Shown piece by piece: positions 17,001 through 29,735 of a DNA stretch of 64,000 nucleotides. The position numbers and the translations under genes are program-made. The stretch is from Rostratula benghalensis (taxonomy: Eukaryota > Chordata > Aves > Charadriiformes > Rostratulidae), in the NCBI GenBank assembly GCA_013399305.1, contig VXAI01000245.1, positions 72,411 to 136,410 of the forward strand, given 5' to 3'. The notes below the pieces were generated by a model. The model saw nothing but the letters and a program-made list of their open reading frames with translations. It made no database searches and was not told the origin of the DNA. How positions within the stretch are numbered: the stretch's first letter is position 1; every line of letters begins with the position of its first letter.

Positions 17001-19816
17001 GAAACCAGCATGAGGTAAAGACAAACCAATTGGTGTTAACGGGAGGGGTATGTCCTATGCTCTGCATCGCTCCACAGTCTGAGCTTCCCAGTTTAGGGGA
17101 AATTCTTTCCTTATCCCAGGGATGTCCTGGCCTCTCAAGATTTTTCTTGATCCAAAATGAGCGTGGAAGATCTGTAGAACACTGAAGTTAAAACAAATAA
17201 AGGGGCAGTGCCAAAAATTATGCTTTTTCCTGTCAAGTTGTAAGACACCAGGAGTATAAATTTTGGCCTGAAAAGGAGCAGTGGTGGCTGAAATACTGTG
17301 ACCGCTTGCAAATTTTCTAGAGAACTAGTTGAGAAATCCAGCAAAACTCATTCTTTCCAGTGGAAACCCTTCACATTTCACTGGATCTGCATTTTTCACA
17401 GGAAAAAAAAAAGATTTTTATCAAAAATTTCCAACTAGCCATTCTGCTAACTCATGTGGAAATTACCTTGTCTGCAACTAACTTGAATCTAGAGGACTTT
17501 TTCTTTTTTTCTTCTTCCTTCCTTTTGCCCTTTCTCTCTATGGAGATGAGAGCCAGAACTACTTCAAATGCTGAAGAATTTCCTGGTCGTTGGCTGGCAG
17601 ATATTGTTCCTTGAGCCGCCCCAGAGTGGGGAGAGCTCTCCTCATCCTGTGTTTAGACAGACCATAAACAAGTCTAAATCTCCCCAACTCTGTTACAAGA
17701 TAATGCAGGAAAATGTGCTTTAGGGTGTCAGAAGGTGTGAAACCATCATTACAGAGAATGCTATTGTCCTCCCTCTGCCCAACAGCTCCTGCTCCTGGTT
17801 TCACCTGCCAGAAGAGCTCAGGTGAGTCCACTTCAGTGCTCCAAAACAGCTGCTGGAGATAACATTTCATTTATCTTTTGCTGATATTGCTGCAAGACGT
17901 GTTCTCAAGTGAGGTTGATCTCATAAACCACTTGTCCTCTTACCATAGCCTGGCTCCTGGTGGCCAGGTGGCTTTTGCATTCTCCAGGCTCATGTGGCAT
18001 TTGCTGTGTGGCTTTGGGGTGGGACAGGAGGCTGTTGGCAGTGGCTCATCCCCATGTGTCACCTCCGGACATCAGCTTGCCCATCCCTCCCATTTGTAGG
18101 GCTGGGCCACCGCTGCTTTCCATTATCGCTCACTGCCACAGCCTCTTCTGTGTGACTCAACAAAACTCCCCCAGCAACTATTTCTAGCCAAGTTAATGAG
18201 GTCGGGTGTGTTATTCATGCATTTTCTTCCTCTCTGGGGAGGGCTCCACCAGCCCTCCAGCACACAGACCTTCAGCCAGAGGAGAGTGGCAGGGAGCAGA
18301 TGGGGAATGCAGCTCCCAGTGTCCCTCCTGTAGCACCTTCTGCAGCATCACTTGCTTGGGCTGCTGTGGGGGGAGTGTGGATGCTGACACATGTTCTGCA
18401 GCTGGATCCCCCAGCCCAGATGTGCTGGGGCCCTGGGGACAGGGCGTGCTGCAGAGCCTGGGACACTGATCACAGCAGCTTGTTGAAGTGTCACCAGGTG
18501 CTCTGTCTCCTTATAGCTTGAACCCACAAGGTGCAGGTGGAGACCCACCACCCCCAGTCCCAGCTTTGGGACTTCTCTGGGCAGATGCATGGTAGCAGTC
18601 TCGTGGCAATAGAGGAGAAGCCACAAGGCAAGGGTAAGGCAGCACCGTGAGTAAGTGGCTCTGGAGGAGATCAGCTGGCAGGAACAAGTCCTTGCAGGAA
18701 CAAGCCCACATCACCCCCAGCCTGCTTCTCGGTATCCGTCCTGGGGTGAGGTCACCGGCTCCACCACTATGTCAGAAAGAGGAAGGAGGACAGTTTCACT
18801 AAAGGAAAGCAGCCCTTTGCCACAGGACAGTCACCTGGCACCCAGGGTGGCCTTCACCAGCATTCCCAGACTTTGGAAGGGACAGGATGCTCCCAAGTGA
18901 CTGCCTGCAGCAGAGATCCCATCCACGATCTCTGGGATGTGGCGAGAGCTGGCTGGACCACACAACCTGCCTCCTCACCAAGACATTGGTGCCACATGAC
19001 AGCATGCCACCGCTGCCTGCGTCACCACAACCCGGTGCTGTCATAGCCTCCCAGGCAAAGGGATGTGGCTCCTCACGCGGTCAGTCAGTAAGTGAGTCTG
19101 GGGTGGGGGAGCACCAAGGTTACTGGTGGCTTGAGGGGGACACGGGGCACATTGACAGCAGGGAAACCCCTGGAAGGTCCTTGTAAGGACACTGCCTCTC
19201 CTGAGCCTAGAAGCCACAAGTCATTGCAAGCTGTGGTGAAACATGGGGAGGGGTCTCCATGTGCTTATGGAGGTCACAAACCACGTGTGAGCATTTGCTT
19301 TGGCCCCTACCTGAGTCCTAGGAGTGGGACTCACAAACCTTTGGCCATCCAGGACAACAATTTTGATGTTCCTCCAGTAATTGGCTTAATCCCAGCAGCA
19401 AGCCCTGTGTGCAGGTAAACCCTGACCCAGCAGCAGGTCTTCTCCTTGCCTCCTGTGAGCTCCTCCTTGAGACTTCCTCTCCTGCTGTGACCCCAGGGCA
19501 GCCAACACCAGGCATGCAGTTGAGGGGGGGGGTAATGTTTTTCCAGTGTTCCTCCCTGCTCCCCTCTGGCCTTTCCCTCTCCTCAGTGCCCGCAGATGGA
19601 TCCCCAGCAGCGTGGCTGCACTTTCTCCCTACGGGGAAAGGAAGCCTTTCTCCTGGGCTGGGAATCCCCTCCCATCCTCCTCCTTCCCCAAAAGAGAGCC
19701 TGACATGGAAGGGGAAGGGGTATTTTTAGCACTTAGCCTATGGTTGTTTCAAGGATTGAGTTAAGAAGAGGAATTGACATCAAGCAAAGGATTGCTTTTG
19801 CTTTAAAAGGAAGCCT

Positions 19817-19838
19817 TTTATTATTATTATTATTATTA
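19817..19838. repeat. (TTA)n microsatellite
   Basis: Seven TTA units in a row, within a T-rich context. Confidence 0.85.
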
Positions 19839-21375
19839 GTTTAGGGTTTTTTTCTCCCTACTACTTGGTCATTGCAAAACTTTTCTGTGAAGAGGGACTG
19901 GTAAAAGTCACCTTTTGTAGGAGACAGGGGGGCTTAAGCATGGGATTCATGTCAGAAATCACTGGACGCTGTTTCTACGCTGGCAGTGGCTCGCAACCCA
20001 AAATAAGGGCTTGGGGTGGTACTAATCCTCTCTGTCCCAGCACTGGTCACAACTCCCAGCACCTGCGAAGTAAGTAGATGCCTCCACCTGACCGACTGTC
20101 CTCGTGTGCATCCTCTCCATATTCCTGGCTGTCCAGGACCTTCTCCTGACTGTTGCTTATGGCTTTTCCTAAAACCCCTGGGATCCCAGGCGCTCTCGCC
20201 TTCCCAGCTGCCACCTGACCCCAGTATGTACTGGTTTGCCTGAAAACAATGTGATTAACGGGGGGAAAAAGTGATTTGCTGCAATGTGAGAGTTGCCAGC
20301 ACCCACGCAGCAAGCAGGAGCATGGTCAAAGCAGGTCCTCCAGGGACCTGGAGGGAGAGATGGTGGCCCTTAGAAGCAAACCACTGGCCAGAAGGTGGCA
20401 ATATCCCCTCTCCTTTCTGGGCCTGACACCATGCAGAGCAGAGAAGGGGTCAGCCCCTTGTGCAGCACATGGGTCCTTTTAGTTTGGAAGCTCTAACCCC
20501 ACTCGGCCTTTGGACTGAACAGCTCGGGCAGCGGCAGGACAATGCTCCATGGGCCGGCCAGGTGTCTCTGATATCCATGAAGCTCAGCCTGCACCAGCCG
20601 TAGCGGGTGCTGGTGGTGTCAATGCCCCAGCACTTAGAGTCAGTGGGGAGGAGGGTGTTTGACAGGGGTGAGAGCAAAGTCCTGCCCCGGGGGAGAACAT
20701 CTCCAGGCACCAGTATGTGCTGAGGCCACCCAACTAGAAAGCAGCTTTGCCCAGCAATCCCAGACTTTTTTCCCTCTCCACCCATGCAGAGGTGGGCTTG
20801 CACTTTGCCCACTTTTGTGTCTCCCTCACAGAAGATTAGGGGACTGATGACTTTCCTGAGCCCCTTGTCCAAAGTCCTCTGCAGGGTCTAGCTGTGCTGA
20901 TGGTCACTCTTTCTTAGGCTGTTCCAGGCAGCTGATGAGATAATGTTAGACATAACACCAGAGGGAGTAGCATCTCCGGCAGAGCCCGTGGTGACACTGA
21001 AACTTCCCCATCCCTCAGCAGAGATGCATCACTGGGATGCTTTGGAGCGACACACAGCTTTTCCAGGCAGGCTGAATGCAGGACACTTGCTGCAAAGGAG
21101 TCCAGGCAGCCCCTCCGTTCCTCTGGCTGGAGTCTGAAGAAGGAGGTGTCTGGTTAGATGTGCCCTACAAACAGGATTGCCTTTGCTCGGCAATTCCTGA
21201 CTTGCACGTGCTTGGTGAACCACTGCCCTCCCTCCCTCTGCCCACTGAACATATGATGCCCAGAAAAGCACCCAGGCACCTCCCGGCACTGAGAAAAGCA
21301 ACTTTTCCTGGTTGGAAAATTACTGATCCCTCCAGAAGTTGCTCAGATTTCTCTACAATGTCCCCACTCGGCACC

Positions 21376-21420
21376 CAAGGCATTTCCCCGTTCCCCAAGG
21401 CATTTCCCCATTCCCCAAGG
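21376..21420. repeat. Short tandem duplication, about 20 bp unit
   Basis: The unit ccaaggcatttccccRttcc appears twice in direct succession and is followed by the start of a third copy (ccaaggc). The two full copies differ at one base. Confidence 0.85.
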
Positions 21421-23121
21421 CTGAAAAGGGAACTTACAGAGAATATGATTTCGTAAGACCAAAATCCTTGGGGTTAGCACTCGGGCTAGCACAAGGGAGA
21501 AGCGTGGGCTCTGTATCTGATTGCGGGTCCAAGTAAGAACAGGACCTGCAAAAGCCATGATTGGGAAGGTGGGACATCTAAGAAATATCAGGGACTTCCA
21601 GAGCACAGTGAAGACTTGCAGGACTGAGCTAAGTCAAGAAAGGTGAAAGCTGAACTGTATCACTGTGGTGAGGCCAGTCTGACTTCACTCACCAAACATG
21701 ACAAATAACTTCATGACAAAGGACCCCAGCTTTACCCCAGGCCCTAAGGAGTCTCACAGCATGGAGCTGATGGTCATATGGCTGGGCCCCAGGACGCTGT
21801 CACCTTGTCCCACACAGCACCAGCCTCTGGCCCCAGCAGTGGGTGTCACTTCATGGGGCTTTTCTGCCTCAGCCCTCAGGGTCCTGTGATGTGAATAAGC
21901 AAAATCCATCATGCCAGGGATTATCTGTCATTGCGGAGCCCAGACCAGGCTCAGGGATCAGGTTTGTCCCTGCCATATGCCACCTGGGATTGGAACAAAT
22001 GGCCCAGAAGGGGTTTGATCTTACATGAGACACCAGGACCCAGGTAACACTGAAGCAAAACAAGCAGCTTCCTTAAATAGCAGGGATGCTGGAGGAGACT
22101 TTGGGCTGATGAGGGAGCAGCTGAGTTGGGTTGAAAATCCGAGGGCCTGCAGAAAACGGAGAAAAAAGTGAATTGCATTGGGATCAAGATGCTTGAATTG
22201 TGCCTGGGAGCATAAGGAAGCCTAGAGAGCAAAAGATGCTCTAGGGACCACCCAGGTTGAAAACAGCATGCCGTGTCTCAATGCTCCTTCATCATCTGGC
22301 AGGCTTTCCCAGGTGAGCCAGCTCCTTGTCGTGGAGGATGATGCCTTGCCAAGCAGATCATGTTGCCCCTGTAGATGGATGAAGTCTGCCCAGATGCCTC
22401 TGCTCAACCTCCCTGGAGGCTGTGAGTTACCCATCCTGTTGCTGGGGACCACAAAATGCACTAGTTAGTGTCTGACTTGCCCTTAGATCTTCCTCCATGG
22501 AGCAATAATCGGGGCTGGAGGGGTTAGCAGAGGGGTAGGACCTGCCCTGATCTCCCACAGATGCTGTAAGACTCTGTTGTACCTGATGCTTGTTCTGAAG
22601 GAGTTGGGAAGGTAGTACAGTAGAGGGCATGCTCATTGCTACCTTCTTGTTTCATCTTATACCATAAAAATGGGCAGATTGTTGTTATTTTAACCAGCTT
22701 AATCCTCATTTTAGAGGCAGAAACCAAAACACAGGGTTTGGCATTTAGGAAATACAGATTTGGGTTATCCCTTGTCCTCTCCAACAGGGACCCTGCTTTC
22801 TGCAGCTGGGAAAGCATTTCCTACCCGAAAATACTCAGGGACAATGTTTTAAGTATTGGTTGCAGTGAGGAAAGGCTCCTCCTGCCTTAAATCAGGAAGT
22901 GCCAGCCCAAGAATGCCAATGTTGACTCGATGGCAATGCAGCCAGCGGGATGTCCAGAGCAGGGCAGGGTTCCATCTCAGACTGCTCCAAAACAGAAATT
23001 CATGGCTGGTGCTTGCTGGCCTTCACATGCCCTCTGCAGAGACATCCAAGCTGTGCGCCCCAATGAATGAGAAGCTCAGCGAATTCACTTTTATCCTGTA
23101 TCTTTGCTAATCCTGCTAAAG

Positions 23122-23143
23122 AAAAAAAAAAAAAAAAAAAAAA
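23122..23143. repeat. Poly(A) tract, 22 bases
   Basis: A run of A after ctgctaaag. It could be a retroposon tail, but I see no recognisable element body upstream. Confidence 0.8.
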
Positions 23144-25154
23144 TCATTCCTCAGCCAACAAGAGCTTGATGTAACTTTAGAGCCCTTTGGTGTCAGTTCT
23201 GAGGCATGAGGGAGAAGAAGGTTAATGGGATCAGAGCCAGCCAGTTCCAGGGACACTGAATACAGCACCTCTTTTCTCTCTGTCCTTTAATTAAGCCACT
23301 TGTAATTCTGCTTGGGACTTGGGAGTGACCTGGGCTCTTTCCTAGCAGGACCCTTCCTCATGGGCCATTGCTCCGGTACAATGTACCTTGGCCTTTTCAT
23401 CCCGAGGGAGTAGTTTGGGAAGGTCAGCAATTCAAGCTGCATGTCCTGGTTTTAGTGCACATGATAACAAGTCAAAGGGAGGTCATGGGGGGCTCCTAAC
23501 CAACCACCCAGTTATCTCCTGTAAAGGGAAACTACCTTCCAGTGAGAAGGGAAGTTGCACAGAGAGGGAGAAACCGAAAGCCCAAACAGTCTGCAATTGT
23601 TTCAAAAAGCAGCTGGCGTTGGCTGGAGTTGTCTCTCAAATGTCACCTCCCACTGTGGGAAAACATCAGCCCACCTGGTTCCTGCAGGTCTGCACAGCAG
23701 CAAGGTTGCACTTTTGGTTTTTCTACTTACAGAAGGGAAAGATTCAGAAAAACACACACCTTGTGACAAGCACGTGCAAGCCAGGGGAATGTCACAGCAA
23801 CCCAGCTCCTGTCCAAGCAGGCACCATTTCCCCGGCTGCATCATTCCTGTCAGCTGTAGTCCTGTTCCTGCGATGAAACCGGCACTTCTGCAGCTGATGT
23901 CCATGCCCAGTGCTGCCTCACGGATGCACACCCACCAGTTTGCCCCCAGTGCCAGCCAGTCTCCCCTCTGGGCTCTCTGTGAGACAGCTGCTGGACTTTC
24001 AGCTCATGTTTTTCAGCCTGGAGAGACAAACTGCTGCAGAACCTGGGTATGCTCTTTCCAGGAGCCTGGAATTAGCTGTACACATGAGTCCTGATCCAGA
24101 AAGCTCAGCAACAGAGTCGAGGTAACGTCCTTTGGCTGTCCCCCCTGCCCCCGAGCGCTTTGGGGTGCTGAAGGCAACAGACAGCCTGATGCCAACTACA
24201 GACTGGGATTTTCAGCGCTGACAAGCTAAGGACAGCCCCATGCTGAGTTAGATCCTGCTCCAACCACATGTTTTCGAATGGGCGCGTTCAGTTTTAGGGC
24301 TGTTTCTCAAGTGTGCATGGGCAGGGCTGGAGAGCAGAGCGTGGTGGAGGGAGCCTTTGCACGGCAGCTTTGCACTTTCCTGCAGTGGGGAGAGGTTGCT
24401 TTAACCCAATTCCTTTGGTTTCCCCATACTCAACCAACATCAGTCCCAGCGCAGCCTTTGGCTGGGTCCTCTCCAGGCTGGTGAGACCAGTGTCCACACC
24501 CTGGAGTGACACGTACACATCTGGAGCCTTGGTTATTGCAGAGTCCTGGCTGTTCCTCGTGGGGCTCTGGAGACAGAGAAGGCAGACGGCCCAGACTTTC
24601 ACTCTTTCTGGGTCAAAATGTATCTTTTAAAGTTTCTTGCAAGGAAAATAAGAAAAAAAGTCAGGAATCAATATCAACCCCTTCTGTCATTTACTACTTT
24701 CCCTTTCTGATTCCTGCCCACCAGTTACAGGGATGGTATTTTCCCTCCTGAGCAAAGCCTGAGCCTTTGTGACCTGATGGTTCTCCAGAAGGTCCCAAAG
24801 GTGGATAACACCCCAGCTCCGGTGTTGGGGATCTGTCGTGTGCAGCAACTCTATGCTTGTGGGAACACAAACGGGTAGGTGGCAGCTGAGCACTTGGTGG
24901 GATGCCATGCCAGACCCAATGCCCCCCAGCTCCCCATCACGCAGAGCCGCTCCGGTGGGCCATCTCTAAACCACTTCCCAGGTGCTGGTTTGGGGACAGT
25001 CACAGCGAATAACGGCTGTACCCCCCCTCTATCCGTACCCCCCTCTCCATCCACACCCCCACACACATCCCCCACGGCCCTAACCCGCTGTGAATGGCAC
25101 CGAAACCGCCTTTGTGCCCCTCCCCGGGGGGGGCAGGACGGCGCCGCCCGCGGC

Positions 25155-25161
25155 GATAAAA
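25155..25161 (+). promoter_or_regulatory. WNT11B: TATA-like box upstream of WNT11B
   Basis: GATAAAA sits in an otherwise very GC-rich stretch (about 25110-25270), 42 bases before the ATG at 25203. If it is a real TATA box, the 5' UTR would be very short. The true start may instead be an upstream CpG promoter. Confidence 0.3.
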
Positions 25162-25202
25162 GGGGGCGGCGGAGACGAGCGGCCCCGGCCCCATCCCCGG
25201 CC

Positions 25203-28200
25203 ATGGGCCGCCCCACCGCCGCCGCCGCGCTGCTCTGCCAGCTGGGGCTCTCCGCGGCCATCCAGTGGCTGTGAGTAGCCATCCCAGGCGACATCCCCCC
25301 CCCCGCCACCACCATCACCTACCCCACGGTCCCTTTTGGGGCTCCCTTTCTCCGGCTGGCTCGCCGGAGGGGCGCCCGTGGGTCTCCCCCTCACCCTGCC
25401 CCATCGCTGACACCCATCCTCTACCCCACAGCGGGCTGACGGAGAGCGGCAGTGGGGTGGCCTGGAATGAAAGCCACCACTGCCGGCTGCTGGCCGGGCT
25501 GGTCCCCGATCAGTTCCAGATGTGCCGCAGGAACCTGGAGGTGATGCACAGCATCGTCCGGGCCGCTCGCCAGACCAAGAGCGTCTGCCAGAAGACCTTT
25601 GCAGACATGAGGTGGAACTGCTCCTCCGTCCAACGTGCCCCCAGCTTTGGCCCTGACCTGCTGAAAGGTAAAGGATGCTTTGTCTGCTGTGTTTCATCCT
25701 GTTCTTGCCCTGCAGAGCTTTCCAGGCAGGCAGCACTGTAAAAGAGTGTAAAGAGTTGCTGTTCAGTTGGTGGGTGCCAATTTTGGAGAAACTTGCTGCC
25801 ATTACACTGGTGCTAATCCTATGCAACTTAGATCTGCAGGAGATGACAGACAATAACTTCTATTTCAAACAAAACCAGCTGCTAGAAGCTCAAAAAAAAA
25901 AAAAAAATGCCGGGGGGGGCGGAGGTGAGGAGACAGGATGAGGGCTGGAGAACCTCTGCTATGAAGACAGGCTGAAAGAGCTGGGGTTGTTCAGCCTTTA
26001 GAAAAGAAGGCTCCGGGGAGACCTTACAGCAGCCTTCCAGTATCTGAAGGGAGCTGGAGAGGGCTCTTTGTCAGGAAGTGTAGTGACATGTCAAGGGGTG
26101 ATGGTTTTAAATTGAAAGAAGAGAAGTTTAGATTAGATACCAGAAAGAAATTCTTTCCTGTGAGGGTGGTGAGGCACTGGAACAGGTTGCTCACAGAAGC
26201 TGTGGCTGCCCCATATCTGGAGGGGTTCAAGGCCAGGCTGGATGGGCTTTTGAACAACCTGGTCTGGTGGGAGGTGACCCTGCCCATGGCAGGGGGGTTG
26301 GCACTGGGTGATCTTTAAGGTCCCTTCCAACTGTAACCATGCTATGATTCTGCATTTACTGACAACATAACACAGGTTAAAAATACAGCACAAGAAAAAT
26401 GCTGGGCCTTGGGTTTGTCCTGTTGCTAGTTAAAATCCTCACCCTCATTTGCATTGTGAGGTCTGTGGAGGGAGCGTTTGGCTGGGCAGGGAGGAAGGAC
26501 ATCTCCCCCTCTTCTTCCCAGGAACCCGGGAATCCGCCTTCGTCTACGCCCTGGCCGCTGCCGCCGTCACGCACTCCATCGCCCAAGCCTGCACCTCGGG
26601 AGAGCTGCCCCTCTGCTCCTGTGGCTCCATCCCCTCTGAGGTCCCCGGGGCGGAATTCAGATGGGGTGGCTGTGGGGACAACTTGCGCTACGGCCTCCAG
26701 CTTGGCACCGCTTTTGCTGACAGTCCCTTAAAATCCAGCAAGCTGGGGACACAAGCCCTCAAGGCCATGAATCTGCATAACAATGCGGTGGGCAGGCAGG
26801 TGGGTATGGTGCCCAAGGATGCCACCTTACAGTCACCTTACCTTGGAGGGCAGAGGTGCCTAATGTAAGGTATTAGACTCCAGCCAGGCTGTGGGGATGC
26901 TGTTCTGAAAGTCAGGAGAACACTAAATGGTTAAAATGGAGTCACCCGTGTTTGCAGAGGCACAACCCCACTGCTCTTTGCCTGCCCTCCCCAACACCCC
27001 TGCACCATTTCCACAACCAGGGCAAGATATTTGCCACTTCACACCCGCACTTCCAGTATTTCTTTCTGCCCCTCTCATGGGAGCAGAGGTCTGTCCTGCC
27101 ACACTCCAGCTGGGCTTCCCAGTCCTGCCCAGAACTGCAGGGGTTTGTGCTTTCAGGCACTCCCCGTGTGAGGAAGGTGACCATTCTGCATTCCCATGTG
27201 TTGGCTTGGGAAGCCACCAGCCCCACTGCAAGCTCCAGCAGGGAGTTCCTCAAGGGTCAGGTTCTTATCACAAGGGGAACGAAGCAGGGCAGAGGCCTTG
27301 ATTGCCCTATTATATTCATTTAAAGGTGGCAGTAAGCAGCTGAGCTCTTTTATCTCTCGAGACTTCCTATGGATGCTCTTGCAAATCAATCAGTAGGGTG
27401 GGCACCAGAAAAAAGCAGAAGTAAATTCACCTTTTTACTGTCCTCTGCAGGTGCTGAGTGACTCCCTGGATACCAAGTGTAAATGCCATGGTGTTTCAGG
27501 CTCCTGTTCGGTGAAGACCTGTTGGAAGGGACTGCCTGACCTGGATGAAATTGCCTCTGACCTCAAGTCCAAGTACCTGGCAGCCATCAAGGTGGCCCAC
27601 CGGCTCGTAGGGTCCAGGAAGCAGCTGATACCTAAAGAAATGGACGTCAGGCCAGTGAAAGAGACAGATCTGGTTTATCTCAACAACTCTCCCGACTACT
27701 GCACACTGAATCTCCACCTGGGGTCTCTGGGGACACAGGACAGGTAAAGAACTGCTACAGATATGTTCCAAACGAGTCTTCCATTTCATGAGTGTCTGTA
27801 CCACTGGTTTTGAGAGCATGGTCTGGGAAGCTGGTGTGGGTGGGCAGCCCCCCATTAGATGGGGATACTACAGGGATTGCTGCAAAATCTTTGCATCTTA
27901 AAAGTCCCAAGGAAGGAAGGCAGACATCATTCTTATAGAGTTACACAGGTGCCCTCACTGACGGTCCATCAGCTCCACTCTCCGGGATGGGATCCATCCA
28001 GTGAGGAGTTGGAAAGGGAAATAAATACTGCCTGTCCCTACAAGTCTTTGGGTGCTGCCTGCCAGTAACCAGAACAGCTCATCAGGCCTTGGAATCTGTG
28101 GTGCTTCCCAGATGTCCCCTTTCCGGAGCGATTGCAGGGCAGGAGGGAGTTTTTAGAGGGATGGGGAAGCTTCATTTGAAGGCTGAGCCAGGGCTGCCTC

Positions 28201-28680
28201 AGGGCTGTAACTCCTAACCCTTGTTAGATTTAGCAGCAGAAGTTCCTGGTCCTCACCATCCGCCCTTCCTTCTCCATGGAAATTTTCTGCCCACAGCATG
28301 ATAGAAAGTGCACTCAAACACTGTCACAGTAACACAAGGTGACATCAACCACCATTTGCAAGCAGACCCCTGGACCTCACTACCTCCTGCTATGGGAGCA
28401 GAAAGCTCTGGGAGGAGGCCAGGGCAGATAGCTGTGGTTTACACCACCACCATGGGGTGGTCAGGTAGGCTCCCTCAGCTCCCGCTTGTGCCTCCTCCTC
28501 TGCAGGCAGTGCAACAAGACCTCTCTGGGCAGCGATGGTTGCAACCTGATGTGCTGCGGCCGTGGCTACAACACCTACACGGAGGAAGTGGTGGAGCGGT
28601 GTCACTGCAAGTACCACTGGTGCTGCTATGTGGTGTGCAAGAAGTGTCAGCGGAAGGTGGAGAGATACGTCTGTAAATAA
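25203..28680 (+). CDS. WNT11B: WNT11-type secreted glycoprotein, WNT11B
   Basis: Five exons (25203-25270, 25432-25667, 26522-26799, 27451-27743, 28506-28680) give 349 residues, close to human WNT11 (354). WNT11 ligands act outside the cell through Frizzled receptors, mostly in planar polarity and convergent-extension signalling. Seen: a short hydrophobic N terminus, WNCSS and WNESH glycosylation sites, CHGVSGSC with the lipid-acylated Ser at about residue 210, QCNKTS, and the cysteine-rich end [23 protein letters not shown] and CCGRGYN are WNT11 signatures. It differs from mammalian WNT11 throughout (for example [12 protein letters not shown] against ALRASLEMKCKC), and its position beside EDA argues that it is the second vertebrate WNT11 paralogue (wnt11b/silberblick type), not the 11q13-type gene. 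A CR1 copy sits in intron 2. The start is chosen by the signal-peptide position. Confidence 0.92.
25920..26353 (+). mobile_element. CR1 LINE 3' fragment in WNT11B intron 2
   Basis: It follows a poly(A) run and begins ggatgagggctggagaacct. It continues with gctgaaagagctggggttgt and ggtggtgaggcactggaaca, and ends accatgctatgattctgc. It is sense-oriented to WNT11B and lies wholly in the intron. Confidence 0.93.
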
Positions 28681-29735
28681 CGCCTGAGGCTTTACGGCAG
28701 GCGGGGAGGACTCTTGCCTTGGTGTCCTCCAGGGCACAGCTGGAGACCGAACGCCCACCACAAGGGATGCTCTGAGTTACGGCAAGAAGGGGGCTGTGTG
28801 GGAAGCCAGGACTTTCGCATTACCATGGACGACCTCAAACTGAGAGATGCCAGGAAGCCTAAGACCAGGGGCCGACCTCTGTTCCATCTCCCCAGAGCAA
28901 GACAAAAGGGCTGCTCTCCTGCAGCTCATCAGGAGTGTCCAGCCCTCTGTCTCCAGCTGGGGACAAACCGTTTGTCACTCTGCATGTGCAGGCCCTTTTC
29001 TCAAAGGGGTGAATGGGGACCCTGGGTTGCCATTGTCTCCTTGCAGGAGGTTTCTGACATGACCTGAAAGCCAGGAGTGATGGATGGGAAGGAGGGAGAG
29101 AGATGACCGTTGGAAGAAGGCTGCAGGGCGAGGGGGTCATGGGCAACTCCTCCAGGGGTAGGTTTCTGCTGTGAGCTCACCCAGCACCACTGAATATTCC
29201 TCCTCAGGGGCAAATACTGGTCCAGTGTCTTTTTTTCAACACCTGAAATGAAGACCAGGCTTGGACACAGGATAAACCAGTTATTGCTCCAGGAGACAGA
29301 ACTCATCAATCCTTCCCACGACCTGCATGGAGATTGCTGTGCTGTCACTGATGACTGATTGTGGCACACAGACCTTGGGACAGAAGTGGTGCCAGGGGTT
29401 GCCAAAGCAGGAGAGCGTGGCAAAACCGTGCCTTGTATCAAGGAGACAACCACGGCAGCACTGTAGCTTCTTCCTTCTAGACTTGTGTTGGAGGTAGGAG
29501 CCCACACAACATGTGGCATAATCATGGCTTGTCCTTCCTGCCCCTTCCACTAGATCACTGAGGTCTTCAGCCCACTCCTTCCACCCCCTTAATACCAGGT
29601 GTGTTGGCACTCTGGCCTGGAGAGAGGACATGACTCTAGGGCCCTTGGAAATAAGAGTGAACCTTTAGTCCCTGTACTTAATGTAAGTGGGATTCTGGTG
29701 TGCTTTTTTTAAATAAATGTATTCCACTGTACCTC
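28681..29735 (+). other. WNT11B: WNT11B 3' UTR
   Basis: Sequence between the WNT11B stop and the AATAAA at 29712-29717. No other gene is seen here, so it is inferred to be UTR. Confidence 0.6.
29712..29717 (+). terminator. WNT11B: Polyadenylation signal, WNT11B
   Basis: AATAAA after a T-rich stretch, about 1.03 kb downstream of the stop codon and followed by a GT-rich stretch (ctctctgtgacgtgtcctgg). Confidence 0.65.

Larger units (their letters stand above)
14050..25150. other. Intergenic, LRRC32-like to WNT11B; no gene supported
   Basis: Eleven kilobases without a recognisable exon on either strand. Open frames up to about 180 codons occur but none has a known domain or a plausible gene structure. 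Low-complexity items are a TTA run (19817-19838), a short tandem duplication near 21376-21420 and a 22-base A run (23122-23143). A reverse-strand frame at 17870-17559 is lysine- and leucine-rich but unrecognised. Confidence 0.6.

Noticed and set aside
17559..17870. - strand frame with a lysine- and leucine-rich end, looks protein-like
   Set aside because: No family recognised, no clear splice sites and no neighbouring exons. Kept as unexplained.
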